Assembly (NCBI GenBank): GCA_944322855.1
Contig: CALUQG010000001.1
Location: 124,001 to 188,000, forward strand
From: Candidatus Gastranaerophilales bacterium
GTDB lineage: Bacteria > Cyanobacteriota > Vampirovibrionia > Gastranaerophilales > Gastranaerophilaceae
Direction: 5' to 3'
Length of the DNA stretch: 64,000 nt
In this document: one piece after another, positions 45,499-53,745 of the stretch
Layout of the letters: every line of letters starts with the position of its first letter
Numbering within the stretch: the stretch's first letter is position 1
Notes under the pieces: model-generated
The model's input: the letters and a program-made list of their open reading frames with translations, nothing else
Database searches by the model: none
What the model was told of the DNA's origin: nothing
Made by a program: the position numbers and the translations under genes

Positions 45499-46266
45499 AT
45501 GACTTCAAACAAATCTGATAAAAATAAAGAAACAAAACAAAATCCAAAATCCGCTTCGCAAAATACAAAAACCGAAGCAGGTTTTTTCCAGTTTACAAAA
45601 CACCAGCTTTCACTTGATATTAAAAAATATGACAATGCCATAGCCAGAAATACTTCATCATTGAATTCACGACCTTTTAACTCTTCACAAAACAGGCCTT
45701 CTTTTATGCCAAAACGTCTGAATTCATTTGATTCTACAATGCTTGAAGAAGTAGCTTACAATGTGCTGGATGATACCGAATTAAAATTGGAAAAGAGAAT
45801 TGAAAATCTCGAAAACAATATACGTGATGTTAATGAAAAAATTGTTGTTGCAGAAACATTAAAAGATATTGTGACCCTGGATGAGTTGAATTTACAAAAA
45901 CAAATTTTGGAAAAAAATCTTGAAAATGTCAGAAACGAATACCAGTCAAAAAATATTGATACCAGAATGACATCAATAATTGCAGATTTTTTGCTTTTTC
46001 CGCAAAAAATAAAAAACTTTTTCCACAGACAATTTAGATACTTTTTGTTCCATTCCAAATTTATCAAAAAATTTAAACCTCTAATGCGCTCTATCATGGT
46101 TAGAGATACACTCGGAAAACTGGATAAAATCAACAAATCTGTTGACGAGCTTGTCAAAATGCAGGTTCCTTTCGGTGAACAGGAAGTCAGGTATGAAAAA
46201 CTTGTTAACCATTTGTCCAGAGCAGGAGCATTGCACTCTCAAATTATGAAAGAATTAAACGGATGA
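45499..46266 (+). CDS. Coiled-coil protein, unknown
   Basis: 255 residues from the ATG at 45499; a TTG nine codons upstream is an alternative, since neither has a strong ribosome site. The N-terminal 75 residues are Asn/Lys/Ser-rich and include NRPSFMPKRL. A coiled coil spans about 83-145 (KLEKRIENLENNIRDVNEKI, then LNLQKQILEKNLENV). A basic, aromatic stretch (about 160-190) could lie on a membrane. Function unknown; probably linked to the 45057 protein. Confidence 0.7.
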   Translation: MTSNKSDKNKETKQNPKSASQNTKTEAGFFQFTKHQLSLDIKKYDNAIARNTSSLNSRPFNSSQNRPSFMPKRLNSFDSTMLEEVAYNVLDDTELKLEKRIENLENNIRDVNEKIVVAETLKDIVTLDELNLQKQILEKNLENVRNEYQSKNIDTRMTSIIADFLLFPQKIKNFFHRQFRYFLFHSKFIKKFKPLMRSIMVRDTLGKLDKINKSVDELVKMQVPFGEQEVRYEKLVNHLSRAGALHSQIMKELNG

Positions 46267-47010
46267 TTTTTTCTTACAGCACCAGGATACACTAAATCTT
46301 CCTTACGGGCTGCCCCTAACCCCGTCTCTCTGTCTTGAAATTGCTTTACGCTCACAGAGGCAGTAGGTTGGGCATACCTGCCCAACAGCATTGATAAATA
46401 TGAAATTTATTTTCAAACGCAAGGGATTCTGAGACATGCAGTCCCCGAACCCCTTGCTGATAAATTATTTTTCCCTCTCCGGTGAGAAACAAAACGAACC
46501 AACGGGGAACGAGTTGCGTAAGTTGGGGATGTTGGGCAGGTTTCTTGGATTATTGGCCGTTCGAGCGCAGTAACATCCCCCCTCACTCCCTATGGTCGAC
46601 TCCGCACTAGCCAAAATCTGCGTCTTGGATTTTCTTTACGCTCGGACAGTTTCGCCTTTTTGTTGGTGTTGGGCAGGTATGCCCAACCTACAACTAATTA
46701 GCTTCTTGGCGAGTGTGAAACACAACTCGACCTCGAAGAGGTAACACGGCTTTGCCGTTGTAACTTTAATTAAACACTGTTGACTATTAAAACTACGATT
46801 ATGAATACTTATTCCACCCATTAAAATGTTTTTTATTTTCCTACTGATTGATTACTATTTTCTAGATATTGATATCCTCTTTCGAGCATTATTTCAGACA
46901 ATTTAAAATATTAGTCTGTTAATTTTGTAAAGAATATTGAAAAATTATGTACAAAGAGTTATAATTATGTAGCCGAATAAATATCATGGGAAAGAGAAAG
47001 GAGATTGAAA
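46267..47010. repeat. Intergenic island carrying dispersed repeats
   Basis: 744 bases, more GC-rich than its surroundings, without a credible gene. It holds two copies of the GTTGGGCA palindrome in opposite orientations (46367-46386 and 46668-46687) and a truncated copy (about 46530). It also holds a diverged relative of the tpiA-downstream repeat (GAGTGTGAAAC, from 46711) with short hairpins such as CCTC-GAA-GAGG and ACGGC-TTT-GCCGT. A pair of similar segments contains CTTTACGCTC (near 46343 and 46634). It looks like accumulated repeat debris; no transposase or terminal repeats were found. Confidence 0.65.
46937..46965 (+). promoter_or_regulatory. Promoter of the 47011 gene
   Basis: TTGAAA (46937-46942), a 17-base spacer and a perfect TATAAT (46960-46965). 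Confidence 0.75.
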
Positions 47011-47235
47011 ATGCGCGTCAGCCTGACAACAAATGTTATGACATGTCAACCTTTAAGAAGTTTTGGAAAAGCTGAACAGCCTCAGAAGCCTGAGTCTCAA
47101 CCTGCATTTTCTTCTGCTACGGTTTCTCGTGAAGAATATGACAAATTGAGTGCAAAATATGATTTGGTCTGCCGTTTGGCAGTTGCACAGGCTGAACAAT
47201 ACAACAAGTATCGTGCTGCTCATCCTGAAAAATAA
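47011..47235 (+). CDS. Small protein with SFG motif, unknown
   Basis: 74 residues from the ATG with AAAGGAG upstream; a TTG two codons earlier is less likely. N-terminal MRVSLTTN resembles the start of the 51927 protein (MRVQAYSSNQ). RSFGKAEQPQKPESQPAFSS is a linker, and the C-terminal half is one helix (EEYDKLSAKYDLVCRLAVAQ). It has its own strong promoter and terminator, so it is probably well expressed. Family unknown. Confidence 0.75.
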   Translation: MRVSLTTNVMTCQPLRSFGKAEQPQKPESQPAFSSATVSREEYDKLSAKYDLVCRLAVAQAEQYNKYRAAHPEK

Positions 47236-47237
47236 TT

Positions 47238-47618
47238 TTAGTTTAAGCTTATATTTTTTAAATGTTCTATAGACGGTTCCTTTGAGGAACCGTCTTTTAG
47301 CAATATTGATATCAAATCTATTCTGTAGTTTTTGTATTTTTCATCCGTTATTTTCAGATAACTTAAACCTGCTTTTGTAATGTTTTCAAGTTTATGAGTA
47401 TTAACAGCTTCAAACGGATGGCCGAAATGAGAGGTTGTACGTGTTTTTACTTCAACAAAAACAATGGTATTTTTGTCTTTTGCTATAATATCAATCTCTG
47501 CATATCTTGAATATCTATAATTTCTTTCAAGAATTTTCCATCCTGATTTTTCTAGATAATTGCAGGCAATATCTTCTCCGTAGTGTCCAGTTTTTTTGTT
47601 TGAAGATTTTATTTCCAT
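47238..47618 (-). CDS. YraN/UPF0102 family endonuclease-like protein
   Basis: 126 residues. The restriction-endonuclease-like core is complete: GHYGEDIACNYLEKSGWKIL, then the E-x-D...E-x-K set (E41, D43, E56, K58). Holliday-junction-resolvase fold; the role in the cell is uncertain. It begins 1 base after the WYL regulator stop, the last gene of a four-gene operon. A plus-strand terminator lies inside its last codons. Confidence 0.93.
   Translation of the reverse strand: MEIKSSNKKTGHYGEDIACNYLEKSGWKILERNYRYSRYAEIDIIAKDKNTIVFVEVKTRTTSHFGHPFEAVNTHKLENITKAGLSYLKITDEKYKNYRIDLISILLKDGSSKEPSIEHLKNISLN
47271..47298 (+). terminator. Terminator of the 47011 gene, inside yraN
   Basis: 10-bp perfect stem AGACGGTTCC / GGAACCGTCT with a TTTGA loop and TTT after it, 36 bases beyond the plus-strand stop and within the 3' coding part of the convergent yraN. 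Confidence 0.8.
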
Positions 47619-47619
47619 A

Positions 47620-48549
47620 TTATTGATAAAGTTTTTCTATGCTGTTTATATAATCAATCATTTTTTGTCTCATATCCTGAGGATACAAGACCTCACATTT
47701 GTCAAAATATCTGGCGAGTCTTCTTGTCAGCATGTCTCTATCCTCTTTGCGGTTAGAAACAACAATATAATCTTTGCCGTATTCGAGAATTTTTTCACCC
47801 TCTTTAAGAATATATGATTTTGCGAGTCTGTCTTTGAGTTTGAAAGTTACAGAATTCGTAAAATCTCTGGAATTCTTTTGAGGGCTTTGTTGAGAATGCG
47901 TTATAAAATCTATAATAAATTCTTTGTAAACATTATTAATGCAATCATAAGCAATCAAGACAGCATTACCCTTTTTGTATAAGATTTTAATCGGAGAAAT
48001 TTTATAAATCTGTTCGGGCAAATTTTTATCAAGTTTATAGGTTAATTCTATTTTTAATCCGTCTTTACAATATTTTTCAAACTTTTGCAAGTTATCATTT
48101 TTTGCTGATATAACCTTTTTAGTATAATAAGCTCTGATTGTCGTATTTTTGTATAAATCTTCAGTTTGCTTGGAAAAATTCTTTTCAATTACCTGCAAAG
48201 TTTTATCAAGATTTTCATCAAGAGTCCTAAGTTTTAGTGCCGTAGCATATTTCTCGATAAATTTCAGTATTGATAAATCAGTTTTTGAAAAATCTATACA
48301 GGATATGCTTTTATCCAAATAATATTTGTTTTTATGTTTTGATATTTTTATCCCGAGAAGTTTAATTGTATTCAAATATTTTGGCACAATTTCTTTTCTA
48401 AAAACCTTATTTGATTTTTCTTCCAGCAACGACAAAATTTCAGCAGATGACAAAGGTTGTTTTGATAAAGCTTTCAAAACTTCCAGAACTCTTGCACCTG
48501 AATCAGGTATTTTTTTATTTTTTGCTCTCAAATTTGCCTCTATAGTCAT
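47620..48549 (-). CDS. WYL-domain-type transcriptional regulator, gene 2 of pair
   Basis: 309 residues. An N-terminal winged helix-turn-helix (about 18-78: ARVLEVLKALSKQPLSSAEI) is followed by a WYL-like beta domain (KGNAVLIAYDCINNVYKEFI) and a WCX-like C-terminus. WYL regulators bind DNA and respond to ligands or nucleic acids, often controlling defence or DNA-damage genes. The W-Y-L triad itself is degenerate. Start overlaps the previous stop (ATGA). Confidence 0.75.
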   Translation of the reverse strand: MTIEANLRAKNKKIPDSGARVLEVLKALSKQPLSSAEILSLLEEKSNKVFRKEIVPKYLNTIKLLGIKISKHKNKYYLDKSISCIDFSKTDLSILKFIEKYATALKLRTLDENLDKTLQVIEKNFSKQTEDLYKNTTIRAYYTKKVISAKNDNLQKFEKYCKDGLKIELTYKLDKNLPEQIYKISPIKILYKKGNAVLIAYDCINNVYKEFIIDFITHSQQSPQKNSRDFTNSVTFKLKDRLAKSYILKEGEKILEYGKDYIVVSNRKEDRDMLTRRLARYFDKCEVLYPQDMRQKMIDYINSIEKLYQ

Positions 48550-49520
48550 TTTGAATATTCCGATTTCATTTGTTCAAGATATTTTAATAAATCACTTTTT
48601 ATTTCATCAGGAGATATTATTAAACAATCACTGCCATAAGAAAGAACCCTTTGTATAAAATTAAACTTGTCATCAATGTGCGCTTCGATAGTCAGAGGAT
48701 ATTCCGAGTTCGTATTAGATTCAAGAATGATTTCATTTGTTTCTCCAACATACATCAAAGCACTCAGTCCTTTGAGTTTGTATTTTGCAACAATTACCTG
48801 CTTATCAAAATCTTCATATTCTGGACTGCTGCCAAGAAAGTTTAAATAGTTTATTTTTCTTATTCTGTCTATTCTCAAATAAGAAAAGGTTTCATATTTT
48901 TTGTTAAATCCCCACACATAAAGTTTTTTATTCTCAAGTGTAATATATTCCGGTGTAAAGATTAAATTTTCTTCTCCGTTTTCAGGAGAGTTATAACAAA
49001 TCATAAGATGTTTTTTTAGTTTGGAATTTAATAAAACAGCAGAAAATATTTGTGAATTAATATATTTGAAGGGATGTTCATACAAAAGCATCCTTTGAGA
49101 GTCCCAATCAGGAGCAAGTAAAGCTATTTTGGCATACAAATTATTCAAATTTATAAGAAGTTGCCAATCACCGAGAGTCACAATACTTTCTCTGATAGCC
49201 AGAAGCAGCTGCACATTTTCTTTACTCAAACGAAGAATAAACGGATGGGATTTTAATACATATTTATTTTCTGTTTTTTGAGTAGGCCTGCTGATTACAC
49301 AGCCTGCAGCTTTCAGCGCATTTATTGTGTTAGTTACGGTATCTTTTGAAAGATTGCTTTTTATAATAGGGTCTTTGCTAAAACAGTACAGCAGCTCTTC
49401 TCTTGTTTTTGCCGATTTTAAAAGTTCCAGCAGCAAAAACAAAGATCTGTATCCTGTTAACGAAATATTGTTATCTGTGTTGAGACTCTTTTCGTACGCC
49501 TGATTCATATCGCTGCGCAT
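48546..49520 (-). CDS. WYL-domain-type transcriptional regulator, gene 1 of pair
   Basis: 324 residues. The N-terminal winged helix (about 24-78: YRSLFLLLELLKSAKTREEL) and a WYL-like domain (IFTPEYITLENKKLYVWGFN, then FSYLRIDRIRKI) are visible. Paralogous in layout to the next gene; the two overlap by 4 bases, so a heterodimer is plausible. It also overlaps the end of the upstream gene by about 50 bases in another frame; an ATG four codons later would shorten this. No separate promoter is visible. Confidence 0.75.
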   Translation of the reverse strand: MRSDMNQAYEKSLNTDNNISLTGYRSLFLLLELLKSAKTREELLYCFSKDPIIKSNLSKDTVTNTINALKAAGCVISRPTQKTENKYVLKSHPFILRLSKENVQLLLAIRESIVTLGDWQLLINLNNLYAKIALLAPDWDSQRMLLYEHPFKYINSQIFSAVLLNSKLKKHLMICYNSPENGEENLIFTPEYITLENKKLYVWGFNKKYETFSYLRIDRIRKINYLNFLGSSPEYEDFDKQVIVAKYKLKGLSALMYVGETNEIILESNTNSEYPLTIEAHIDDKFNFIQRVLSYGSDCLIISPDEIKSDLLKYLEQMKSEYSK

Positions 49521-50550
49521 TTTCGTTAATATCTATTTTATTAATAATACTTGCACGTTTTTTACGGAATAACATATCCGTAAATGCTTCTATTCTTGTA
49601 ATAAAGCCGGCTTCACCGGTTTGTTCATCTATTGAAAGATGCAAAACAGGTTTGTTAAATTTTCTTGCTGCACGTGATATTCTTTCAATCATAATTGAGT
49701 CAGGGCCGCAGCCAAAAGCATTTATTGTGATGATACCGTCAATATTGTTATCCTGTAAATAATGACCTGCACCGCCTGTCATTTCATATTCATTTGCCCA
49801 GTATAATTTTGAGCCTATAGACGATATGCCTTCTTGCAGCTGTTCTATAGACAACTGTTCTGATGTATATGCTTTAACATCGAGTTTTTCTAATTTATCA
49901 AAGATTTTCATAGAAACTCTGTCATCATACAAATTATAGCTGTGAGCAAGTACTGCAACAGTTATAGGGTAAGATTTCTGATTGTTTGCAATAACAACCT
50001 GTCCTTTTTTTGCATTGCTCAATGCTTTTTCAAAAGACATGCCCGAGTTGAGCATGATTTTGAAATTGTTCATTACTTTCCAGCCTTCTTTTGAAGCAAG
50101 TTTAATTTTCTTTTCATCAGTTATACCGAAAGGAGCTACTGCTTCTTTCAAAAATTCATACAACCCTTGATTTTTTGCAGATTTATCAAGAGTAGCATCT
50201 ATTATTGTAAATTTTCTTTTGACCACATTTCTTATTAAGTCAGGAAGACCTCTTATTTTGGAACAGTTATAAATTTTATGGTCTATTGATTGAATAGAAG
50301 GAACAAAAATTTTGTCTACACCTTTATCTAACAAGTTCAAAATATGCCCTACATATACTTTTATCGGCAGGCATGTTTCAGAAACTACCAATGCTGAACC
50401 CTGAGACATTGTTTGTTTTGTTGTTTTATCAGAAATAACAGTCTTTATTCCGAGTGCTTCAAAAAATCCATACCAGAAAGGGAAATAGTTGTAATAAGAC
50501 ATTGCTCTCGGAATACCGATTTGCATATCATTTTTGGTTTCGGTTTGCAT
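49471..50550 (-). CDS. CoA-dehydratase-activase-related protein (DUF2229/COG3581-like)
   Basis: 359 residues from the ATG at 50550, where GAAGGA lies 9 bases upstream; a start 11 codons earlier is less likely. The N-terminal signature IGIPRAMSYYNYFPFWYGFF and VVSETCLPIKVYVGHI, with VPSIQSIDHKIYNCSKIRGL and the later NAFGCGPDSIMIERI, match the domain found C-terminal to 2-hydroxyacyl-CoA dehydratase activators. Three conserved Cys could bind an Fe-S cluster. The activator ATPase part is missing here. First gene of the operon with the WYL pair. Confidence 0.85.
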   Translation of the reverse strand: MQTETKNDMQIGIPRAMSYYNYFPFWYGFFEALGIKTVISDKTTKQTMSQGSALVVSETCLPIKVYVGHILNLLDKGVDKIFVPSIQSIDHKIYNCSKIRGLPDLIRNVVKRKFTIIDATLDKSAKNQGLYEFLKEAVAPFGITDEKKIKLASKEGWKVMNNFKIMLNSGMSFEKALSNAKKGQVVIANNQKSYPITVAVLAHSYNLYDDRVSMKIFDKLEKLDVKAYTSEQLSIEQLQEGISSIGSKLYWANEYEMTGGAGHYLQDNNIDGIITINAFGCGPDSIMIERISRAARKFNKPVLHLSIDEQTGEAGFITRIEAFTDMLFRKKRASIINKIDINENAQRYESGVRKESQHR

Positions 50551-50781
50551 TAATAAAATTCCTTCTGCTAAATTTTTATACAATATACATAGTAATTATA
50601 AATCAAACATGAAAAATTTTTATTGTGCTTAATTTTCTTACAATATTCAAAGAAAACCCAAACGCCCGAAACACTACGTGCATAGTAGAAGAGATGGGAA
50701 TTTTCTTCTGCTACAAACTTAATATTACTTAATAAAACTAAAAAAATTAAGTGTAATGGGTACACATATTTGTAAATATAT

Positions 50782-50793
50782 GTTAATATTAAC
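50782..50793. other. Perfect 12-bp palindrome upstream of the 50858 gene
   Basis: GTTAATATTAAC lies 65 bases before the start of the 50858 gene, in an AT-rich region that must hold divergent promoters. Possible operator; no supporting evidence beyond symmetry and place. Confidence 0.3.
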
Positions 50794-50857
50794 GATACAA
50801 TTAGCAATTTTAAGTCATGCTTTGCATTATTTGATTTGTAGACCTGGTAGGGAAGAA

Positions 50858-51925
50858 ATGAAGTTAAACGCAGTAAATTATACTAGTCCGTCCCATAACG
50901 TAAATAGCAATACGGAGTACAACCGATCATCAAGCAAAAGAAAACCGTCTTTTGGTAATCTTGGTGTAGGTTTGGCTTCTTTTATTGAAAACAACGGATT
51001 TCTCGGTGAATTTTTGACAATTGATACAGTTGGTATGATGGCTCCGAGAACTATTCAAGGTTATACAAGAAACAGAGAAGACCTCGGACACCTTAATTAC
51101 AAAGCAGGCCGTGAAGAAATGGTCAGAGAGCTGCTCTCAGGCCCGGCATTTTTCTATGTTCCCCTTATGGTTTTGACACTCGCAGGTGTTTTGAGAGGTA
51201 AATCAGCAAAAGTTGAGAAAAAAGTTCTTGATGTGTTCAAAAATGTCATGAAAAATGAAAAAACTCAGGTTGATTTGAAAAATGCGGCAGCTACAAAAGA
51301 AAGCTTTATTAAGACTGTTATTACAGATGCATTTAAAGATTATAAGAAAGAAACAGGTATTATCGAACAAATCTCAGATTTGATGAACAGAAATGTTACA
51401 GAAAAATTGAGCTTAAAAGACAAATTTGCTAACCTGTTCAAAAACAAATCAGACAAGAAAACAACTCCTGCAATGCTGAGAAAAGAAGCAGAAGAACTTG
51501 TTACAAAATTGAATAAAGCAAACGGAAGATTATTAGACAATGCCGGCGCTGTTGAATTGAGTGTTGTTGACAAATCCGGTAACGTAGTTCGTGAACAGTT
51601 CGGTATAGTAAATCTGTTTAAAGATATGTCTAATTATCTTGATGATTTTACGGCAAAAGCTCAAAAAGCAGCTAATGCTAAAGACATTGATACAGAAACA
51701 TTCATTGATAAATTCCATAAGAAAGCTAAAGAGTTAAGAAATCTGACAAATATTCTTGCCGTTTCCGCTCTGTCAGCATTTCTTGTGGTTATACCAAAGA
51801 TTTATCAAACAGGAAAAAGCTTCCCCGGAAAAGACGGTTTGACAACAGGTGAAGCTCCTGCAGCAAATAATGAACAACAGGCACAGTCTCCTGCTGATGA
51901 AGCAACAGAAAAGGAGGGTGTGTAA
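50858..51925 (+). CDS. Membrane protein with N-terminal PSFG motif, family member A
   Basis: 355 residues. The ATG at 50858 is used because the frame upstream of it is poorly protein-like and GGTAGGGA precedes it. The disordered Asn/Ser-rich N-terminus ends in KRKPSFGNLGVG (about 27-37). The segment TIDTVGMMAPRTIQGYTRNR then leads to a hydrophobic stretch (SGPAFFYVPLMVLTLAGVL), a charged helical middle, and a second membrane helix near 305-325. The next gene shows the same order of elements, so the two are probably paralogues. No family recognised. Confidence 0.8.
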   Translation: MKLNAVNYTSPSHNVNSNTEYNRSSSKRKPSFGNLGVGLASFIENNGFLGEFLTIDTVGMMAPRTIQGYTRNREDLGHLNYKAGREEMVRELLSGPAFFYVPLMVLTLAGVLRGKSAKVEKKVLDVFKNVMKNEKTQVDLKNAAATKESFIKTVITDAFKDYKKETGIIEQISDLMNRNVTEKLSLKDKFANLFKNKSDKKTTPAMLRKEAEELVTKLNKANGRLLDNAGAVELSVVDKSGNVVREQFGIVNLFKDMSNYLDDFTAKAQKAANAKDIDTETFIDKFHKKAKELRNLTNILAVSALSAFLVVIPKIYQTGKSFPGKDGLTTGEAPAANNEQQAQSPADEATEKEGV

Positions 51926-51926
51926 G

Positions 51927-52937
51927 ATGAGAGTTCAGGCATATTCTTCAAACCAGTATCGTGCTAATAATGCAGCGCAGAACAACAATCCTTCTTTCGG
52001 AACACTGAATGCGCAAAAAGCCGGACGTTTTTTCAACTGGCTTGGCGATCAATGCAATATCCAGTCAAACGGCTCGTTGACAAGAGGCATGTTCTTCGCT
52101 GTTGCAACACTGTTTATGCTTGGTGGAAGATTTTTCGAATCACGTGACAATGATGAAAAAAGAGAAGTTGTTACGAGAGATGTTCCTGCTGTTGCTCTTT
52201 CAGTGGCAGGTGCACCTATTTTGAACAAAGCCATGGCTTATGCTGTTACTAAAAAAACAGGTGTCCCGATTATCACCAAAGGTGATGCTGACAAACCTTT
52301 AATAGCATTCGGCAAAGACAAAGCTACAGGTGAGTACAAATACAAATTCGGAAAACAGGGCAATATTTTGAGTTCTTCATTTACTTCTCAAAAACAGCTT
52401 ATTGACTGGTATTCTGATTTGGGTGACAATCCGCTTGTTAATTTCTCTGAAACTGTAAATAAACATGGCGGAAATCTCGAAAAAGTATTTAAAAAACTCG
52501 GATTTACCGATAAATTGAGAGCAATTACCGGCGCAACCGATAACAATGGTATCCTTGATGCTATTAAAGATGCTCAGGCAAATAAAACAGAAGCTTTCCA
52601 AAAGCTGGAAGATGCTATGAAAACTCTCACAAAGGATAATGCTCTTGTTAAATTTGCAAGAAAATCACAAGCTTATGTCAAACTTGCAGGCATCGGATTT
52701 ATGGCTGCTTTGCTTGGGTATTTCCTTCCGAGATTGAACATTATTACAACAAGAAATAAATACCAGAAGAAAATGGAAGAAGGAAAAATTGATCAGGCAA
52801 CTTTTGAGAAAAAGATGATGAGAACTTCTCCTGTATTCAGAGTATCTTCAGGTGTTTTGAGCTTCCATAAATCATCTGCTCAGAAAACTTTTAAAAACCT
52901 TTTGAATATGGTTGAACATACTGGTACTCAAAATTAG
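51927..52937 (+). CDS. Membrane protein with N-terminal PSFG motif, family member B
   Basis: 336 residues from the ATG with AAGGAGG upstream, 1 base after the previous stop. MRVQAYSSNQYRANNAAQNN leads to NPSFGTLNAQKAG. Hydrophobic stretches lie near 54-70 and 88-108 (following VVTRDVPAVALSVAGAPI) and at 250-270 (LAGIGFMAALLGYFLPRL). Probable paralogue of the preceding protein; the pair is translated together. Its last 4 bases overlap the convergent gene. Function unknown. Confidence 0.85.
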   Translation: MRVQAYSSNQYRANNAAQNNNPSFGTLNAQKAGRFFNWLGDQCNIQSNGSLTRGMFFAVATLFMLGGRFFESRDNDEKREVVTRDVPAVALSVAGAPILNKAMAYAVTKKTGVPIITKGDADKPLIAFGKDKATGEYKYKFGKQGNILSSSFTSQKQLIDWYSDLGDNPLVNFSETVNKHGGNLEKVFKKLGFTDKLRAITGATDNNGILDAIKDAQANKTEAFQKLEDAMKTLTKDNALVKFARKSQAYVKLAGIGFMAALLGYFLPRLNIITTRNKYQKKMEEGKIDQATFEKKMMRTSPVFRVSSGVLSFHKSSAQKTFKNLLNMVEHTGTQN

Positions 52938-53176
52938 AATTGCATTTGCCGGATTTCAATATCATCTATGTCGCAAAGTTCATTTGACAGCAGAGATGCT
53001 TGCCGGTTATCTGTGATTTCGAGTAAGATTAAACCTTTTTGAGAACATTGGCCGTTGATTTCTTCATGCAAACCTATGCGTGTTTTTATTGCACACCCGT
53101 ATTTAGTCAGGATTTCTTGTACAGATATTGCGCTTTCAAGCCTGTTAGATATTTTTATTCCTATTATAGTTGTCAT
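52934..53176 (-). CDS. Iron-only hydrogenase system regulator-like (TM1266 family)
   Basis: 80 residues, with AAAGGA before the ATG. ACT-like ferredoxin fold; IIGIKISNRLESAISVQEIL, GCAIKTRIGLHE and CSQKGLILLEI fit the TM1266 family, normally encoded beside [FeFe]-hydrogenase maturation genes. None is present here, so it is an orphan in this window. Confidence 0.8.
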   Translation of the reverse strand: MTTIIGIKISNRLESAISVQEILTKYGCAIKTRIGLHEEINGQCSQKGLILLEITDNRQASLLSNELCDIDDIEIRQMQF

Positions 53177-53214
53177 AGTTTCCTTTCTGTAGTTGTTTAA
53201 ATGAATTTTTCTAT

Positions 53215-53255
53215 AAAAAAATGATACTTACATTACCTGCAAGTATCATTTTTTT
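53215..53255 (-). terminator. Terminator of the 53271 gene
   Basis: 15-bp stem AAAAAATGATACTT / AAGTATCATTTTTT with an 11-base loop; followed by T on the minus strand. Confidence 0.88.
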
Positions 53256-53270
53256 TTAATATTTTTTAAA

Positions 53271-53576
53271 TTATTCGGTTATTTCCGTATCATATTGAGC
53301 AAGCTGTTTTTTCTTAAGGTTATGGACAACTGCGTCGACCAGAAATTCATATGATTTCATTTTCTGGATTTCAGGTGAGAATTCTCTGATTAAAGAAGCT
53401 CTGACCATATCTTCGAGCTTGTCGTTAGCTGTTTCAGCGTTGTTGTCAGAACAAATCATGTCAATATATTTTGAGTTTACTTTGTAGTCTTGCATCTGAG
53501 AAAACATTAACCATTTTAATTTTGGTTTAATGGATTTAAGCTGCTTGACAATTTTTAAATTTTTTAAATTAAACAT
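53271..53576 (-). CDS. Small helical protein, unknown
   Basis: 101 residues from the ATG at 53576, where AGGTGGGG lies 8 bases upstream; an ATG 15 codons earlier lacks a site. Lys-rich N-terminus, then helices (NDKLEDMVRASLIREFSPEI). No motif or membrane segment recognised. Confidence 0.7.
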   Translation of the reverse strand: MFNLKNLKIVKQLKSIKPKLKWLMFSQMQDYKVNSKYIDMICSDNNAETANDKLEDMVRASLIREFSPEIQKMKSYEFLVDAVVHNLKKKQLAQYDTEITE

Positions 53577-53745
53577 ATATATACCCCACCTGTTTTTAAA
53601 TTTTTTTAATGGTAGTTTCACACAACATTATAAAGTTTACTCAAAATTGAAATTTACTTATTTGTATGCTGTTCTTAACAAAATGTTACCAATTACGAGA
53701 TTAATAGTATTTTCGTTGTTTTTGGGCATTTTGTCAATAATAATA

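Noticed and set aside
46636-46821. 61-codon minus-strand open frame in the intergenic island
   Set aside because: It runs through the palindromic repeats and low-complexity sequence, with no ribosome site or protein-like pattern.
46267-47010. CRISPR array or insertion sequence in the repeat-rich island
   Set aside because: Repeats are few, unevenly spaced and in both orientations; there are no spacers of regular length, no cas genes and no transposase.
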